The notes below the pieces were generated by a model that saw only the letters and a program-made list of their open reading frames with translations, made no database searches and was not told where the DNA came from. Shown here piece after piece: positions 6,937 to 8,496 of a stretch of 8,496 bases of DNA; position 1 is the stretch's first letter, and the number at the start of each line of letters is the position of its first letter. Origin of the DNA: Patescibacteria group bacterium (GTDB lineage: Bacteria; Patescibacteriota; Minisyncoccia; Phycocordibacterales; UBA9973); assembly GCA_030916575.1 (NCBI GenBank), contig JAUPWJ010000013.1, forward strand, positions 1 through 8,496. Reading direction: 5' to 3'. A program made the translations under genes and the position numbers.

Positions 6937-8089
6937 AAACACTTTTCGTTAATACATGTAAAATTTTTTTGCTAATAATCTCTATATTAAATTCTTCCTC
7001 AATTTTTTGTCTACCCCTTTTTGCATATTCTTCTCTGAGAGATGTATTTTTATAAACTGAAATAATTGTTTGTGCAATATCTGCACTACTATCAGGCTTA
7101 AAAAGAACTCCAGTTTTATTATGACTAATAACTTCAGGGACAGGACCGAAATTACTTCCAATTGTTGGAACAGAATGTGCCATAGCTTCTGCAGAAACTA
7201 ATCCAAATCCTTCAAGGTCCCAAACTGTTGGAAAAACAAATAGATCAAATGAATCATAATATTCACTTAAATTTGGAACAAATCCTGTTAATATTACATT
7301 ATTTTTGAGATGTAATTCTGTAATGATTTTTTGAAAATATGACCTGTCTAAACCCTCCCCCACAATGAGAAGTAAAGCATGTGGAATTTCCTTCAGTATC
7401 TCCGGCATAGCTTTAATAAGTAAATCTTGCCCTTTCTCTCTTGTAAGTCTTGAAACATTTCCAATAACAAAACGATTATTCCACTTACTGTCTTTTTTCT
7501 TTTTCAGTCTCTTCTCATTTGGTACCACAACCCCATCGGGAATATATAATATTTTTAACTTATGAATATGTGTATCCTTTAATAGACTTTTTTGAGTGTA
7601 TTTACTCGGTACAATAATTTTCATTGGAATCTTCCATAAAATTGAATACAGCAATCGAGGTATTCCAAAATTTCTCTTAAATATCGTTGTTAATGCTCCG
7701 TATTCAAACCATACAACTGGAAACCTAAAAAAAATCGAAAGGAAAGTAACTATCATTTTCTCTGAAAACCCACTCATTACGATAACATCAACTTTTTTTC
7801 TTTTTAAGGTAATTAATAAACGGGTATAATAATAAAGTGCCCAAGGTAAGAGCAGAATACTCTTTATAAGTCCACGATAATTTCCTATAACATCAAGTAT
7901 ATAAGGTATTTTATATGATTTAATTTTAAGGTCTTTTACGTATTTAATAAATTTATCTTGATTTGTCACAAGGGTTACTTTATTTTCTGATTGAATAAAG
8001 TGATCCATAAGAAGTGCCATATATGTTTCTGCTCCGCCAAGATCGGGTGTTTGCTGAATAACAGCGATGTGAAGTTTGGAATTTCTCAT
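6920..8089 (-). CDS. GT4-family glycosyltransferase, 389 aa
   Basis: This is a complete GT-B fold enzyme. The acceptor half starts with LHIAVIQQTPDLGGAETYMALL (6-27), including the GGAE loop. The donor half starts near residue 206 with FVIGNVSRLTREKGQDLLIKA (207-227), followed by LLIVGEGLDRSYF (240-252), VILTGFVPNLSEYY (265-278) and the EX7E motif EGFGLVSAE (E293, E301), then GPVPEVI and TGVLF. GT4 retaining enzymes move a sugar from a nucleotide-sugar donor to a growing, usually lipid-linked, glycan at the cytoplasmic membrane face. It is the first gene of the minus-strand operon within the window. ATG 8089 has no Shine-Dalgarno site and sits eight bases after a TACAAT box, so the transcript may be nearly leaderless. 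The stop lies inside the start of the FkbM gene. Donor and acceptor are not deducible. Confidence 0.95.
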   Translation of the reverse strand: MRNSKLHIAVIQQTPDLGGAETYMALLMDHFIQSENKVTLVTNQDKFIKYVKDLKIKSYKIPYILDVIGNYRGLIKSILLLPWALYYYTRLLITLKRKKVDVIVMSGFSEKMIVTFLSIFFRFPVVWFEYGALTTIFKRNFGIPRLLYSILWKIPMKIIVPSKYTQKSLLKDTHIHKLKILYIPDGVVVPNEKRLKKKKDSKWNNRFVIGNVSRLTREKGQDLLIKAMPEILKEIPHALLLIVGEGLDRSYFQKIITELHLKNNVILTGFVPNLSEYYDSFDLFVFPTVWDLEGFGLVSAEAMAHSVPTIGSNFGPVPEVISHNKTGVLFKPDSSADIAQTIISVYKNTSLREEYAKRGRQKIEEEFNIEIISKKILHVLTKSVYEYHT

Positions 8090-8096
8090 GTTGGAC

Positions 8097-8117
8097 TATT
8101 GTACGTATGTTACAATA
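8097..8117. repeat. 7-bp inverted repeat in the divergent promoter gap
   Basis: TATTGTA (8097-8103) and TACAATA (8111-8117) are perfect inverted copies separated by 7 bases. One arm covers the minus-strand -10 candidate and the other overlaps the start of the plus-strand -10 candidate, as an operator for a dimeric regulator might. A second palindrome, AATTGCAATT (8119-8128), follows directly. Short dyads arise easily in DNA this AT-rich. Confidence 0.35.
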
Positions 8118-8126
8118 TAATTGCAA
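8098..8126 (-). promoter_or_regulatory. candidate promoter of the minus-strand glycan operon
   Basis: On the minus strand TTGCAA (8126-8121), 17 bases and TACAAT (8103-8098) form a plausible sigma-70-type promoter, with four of six and five of six consensus bases. The expected transcription start falls within a base or two of the GT4 ATG at 8089, implying little or no 5' leader, which fits the lack of a Shine-Dalgarno site. An alternative is TTGATT with TATATT further upstream, which would leave a leader of about 20 nt. Confidence 0.4.
8116..8121 (+). promoter_or_regulatory. candidate -10 box of the plus-strand methyltransferase
   Basis: A perfect TATAAT lies 23 bases before ATG 8145, predicting a leader of about 17 nt without a Shine-Dalgarno site. 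No good -35 box is seen; TTGGAC at 8091-8096 is weak and 19 bases away. It shares base 8121 with the -35 candidate of the opposite strand. Confidence 0.35.
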
Positions 8127-8144
8127 TTTGGCTGTTAAATCAAT

Positions 8145-8496
8145 ATGTATAATAAAATTAAATCCAACATTTCCATCTATAGTGATGATATAAATACAAA
8201 AGGAATTGCATATTTTTTTGTAGCGAGAATACTCAAATTCAAGACAACTCGAACGATCTTCAACCTTTTCCGCCCATCAGAAGTCATGGTCAACGGATTA
8301 AAGATGCATGTAGATAAGAATGATACTATTATTTCTCATGAATTACTCACTAATAAAATATGGGATAGATATGGTTCAGCACTTTTCTCAATACTCATAA
8401 AAAATGGTTTTACTGTGCTTGATATTGGAGCACTTTTTGGTTATTACACACTCCTTTCATCACAAAAAGTTGGGGAATATGGACTAGTTTTAAGTG
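8145..8496 (+). CDS. FkbM-like methyltransferase, N-terminal part (3' end beyond the window)
   Basis: ATG 8145 opens a frame of 117 codons that runs off the right edge. An in-frame TAA six bases upstream makes this the earliest possible ATG. After a basic, partly hydrophobic N-terminus (20-43), the protein reads VNGLKMHVDKNDTIISHELL (49-68) and VLDIGALFGYYTLLSS (91-106), ending shortly after VGEYGLV. This order of G-x-x-M-x-V-D, D-x-I-I-S and D-I-G-A-x-x-G-Y-Y-T is that of FkbM-family SAM methyltransferases. The residue after DIGA is Leu, where Asn is usual, so SAM binding may differ slightly. The gene is divergent from the glycan operon and shares its 55-bp promoter gap; it probably belongs to the same locus. 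There is no Shine-Dalgarno site. The C-terminal half, including the FEP and KID(T/V)EG motifs, lies outside the window. Confidence 0.82.
   Translation, partial: MYNKIKSNISIYSDDINTKGIAYFFVARILKFKTTRTIFNLFRPSEVMVNGLKMHVDKNDTIISHELLTNKIWDRYGSALFSILIKNGFTVLDIGALFGYYTLLSSQKVGEYGLVLS

Noticed and set aside
7365..7829. Plus-strand frames of 66 and 77 codons opposite the GT4 gene
   Set aside because: They are antisense to conserved GT4 motifs, including the donor-binding region, so they are shadows.
1..8496. Recoded TGA, as in some Patescibacteria lineages
   Set aside because: TGA ends genes at 1323, 3053, 3148 and 6112 exactly at overlaps with the next start, and no gene needs TGA read through.
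1..8496. CRISPR array, tRNA or rRNA gene, insertion sequence
   Set aside because: There are no spaced direct repeats, no cloverleaf or rRNA-like segments and no transposase frame; nearly every base is in a glycan-type coding sequence.

Overview
The window is AT-rich (by eye about one third G+C), tightly packed bacterial DNA. It carries one long minus-strand operon of surface-glycan type and, at the right edge, the start of a divergent gene. TGA ends several genes at clean 4-bp ATGA overlaps, so the standard bacterial code is in use. Low G+C, Lys/Ile/Asn-rich proteins, almost no Shine-Dalgarno sites and a series of polytopic GT-C-like glycosyltransferases fit a Candidate Phyla Radiation (Patescibacteria) genome. 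That placement is an inference from style; no marker gene is present.

Layout, in the transcription order of the minus-strand operon (right to left): a GT4 glycosyltransferase (8089-6920); an FkbM-family methyltransferase (6936-6112); an ArnT/PMT-like membrane glycosyltransferase (6115-4658); a WaaE-like GT2 glycosyltransferase (4653-3901); a 51-bp gap with an AT-only dyad and a TATAAT box; a class I SAM methyltransferase (3849-3148); a 32-codon single-pass membrane micro-ORF (3151-3053); a GT-C-like membrane protein (3056-1323); and a second GT-C-like protein (1326 to the left edge, 3' end missing). Four junctions are ATGA overlaps, one is a 17-bp overlap and one a 4-bp gap, so translation is probably coupled along most of the unit. 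On the plus strand, from 8145 to the right edge, lies the N-terminal part of a second FkbM-like methyltransferase. The 55 bp between it and the GT4 gene hold overlapping divergent promoter candidates and a dyad.

Taken together the genes look like part of a polysaccharide or glycolipid assembly locus. Cytoplasmic GT4 and GT2 enzymes would build a lipid-linked glycan, the methyltransferases would modify sugars, and the GT-C-like membrane proteins would transfer sugars from polyprenyl-phosphate donors on the outer face of the membrane. No flippase, polymerase or nucleotide-sugar synthesis gene lies within the window.

The least expected element is the micro-ORF between the methyltransferase and the GT-C protein. 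It overlaps both neighbours by ATGA and has the only well-placed Shine-Dalgarno site in the window. Apart from the 51-bp and 55-bp gaps there is no long non-coding stretch.
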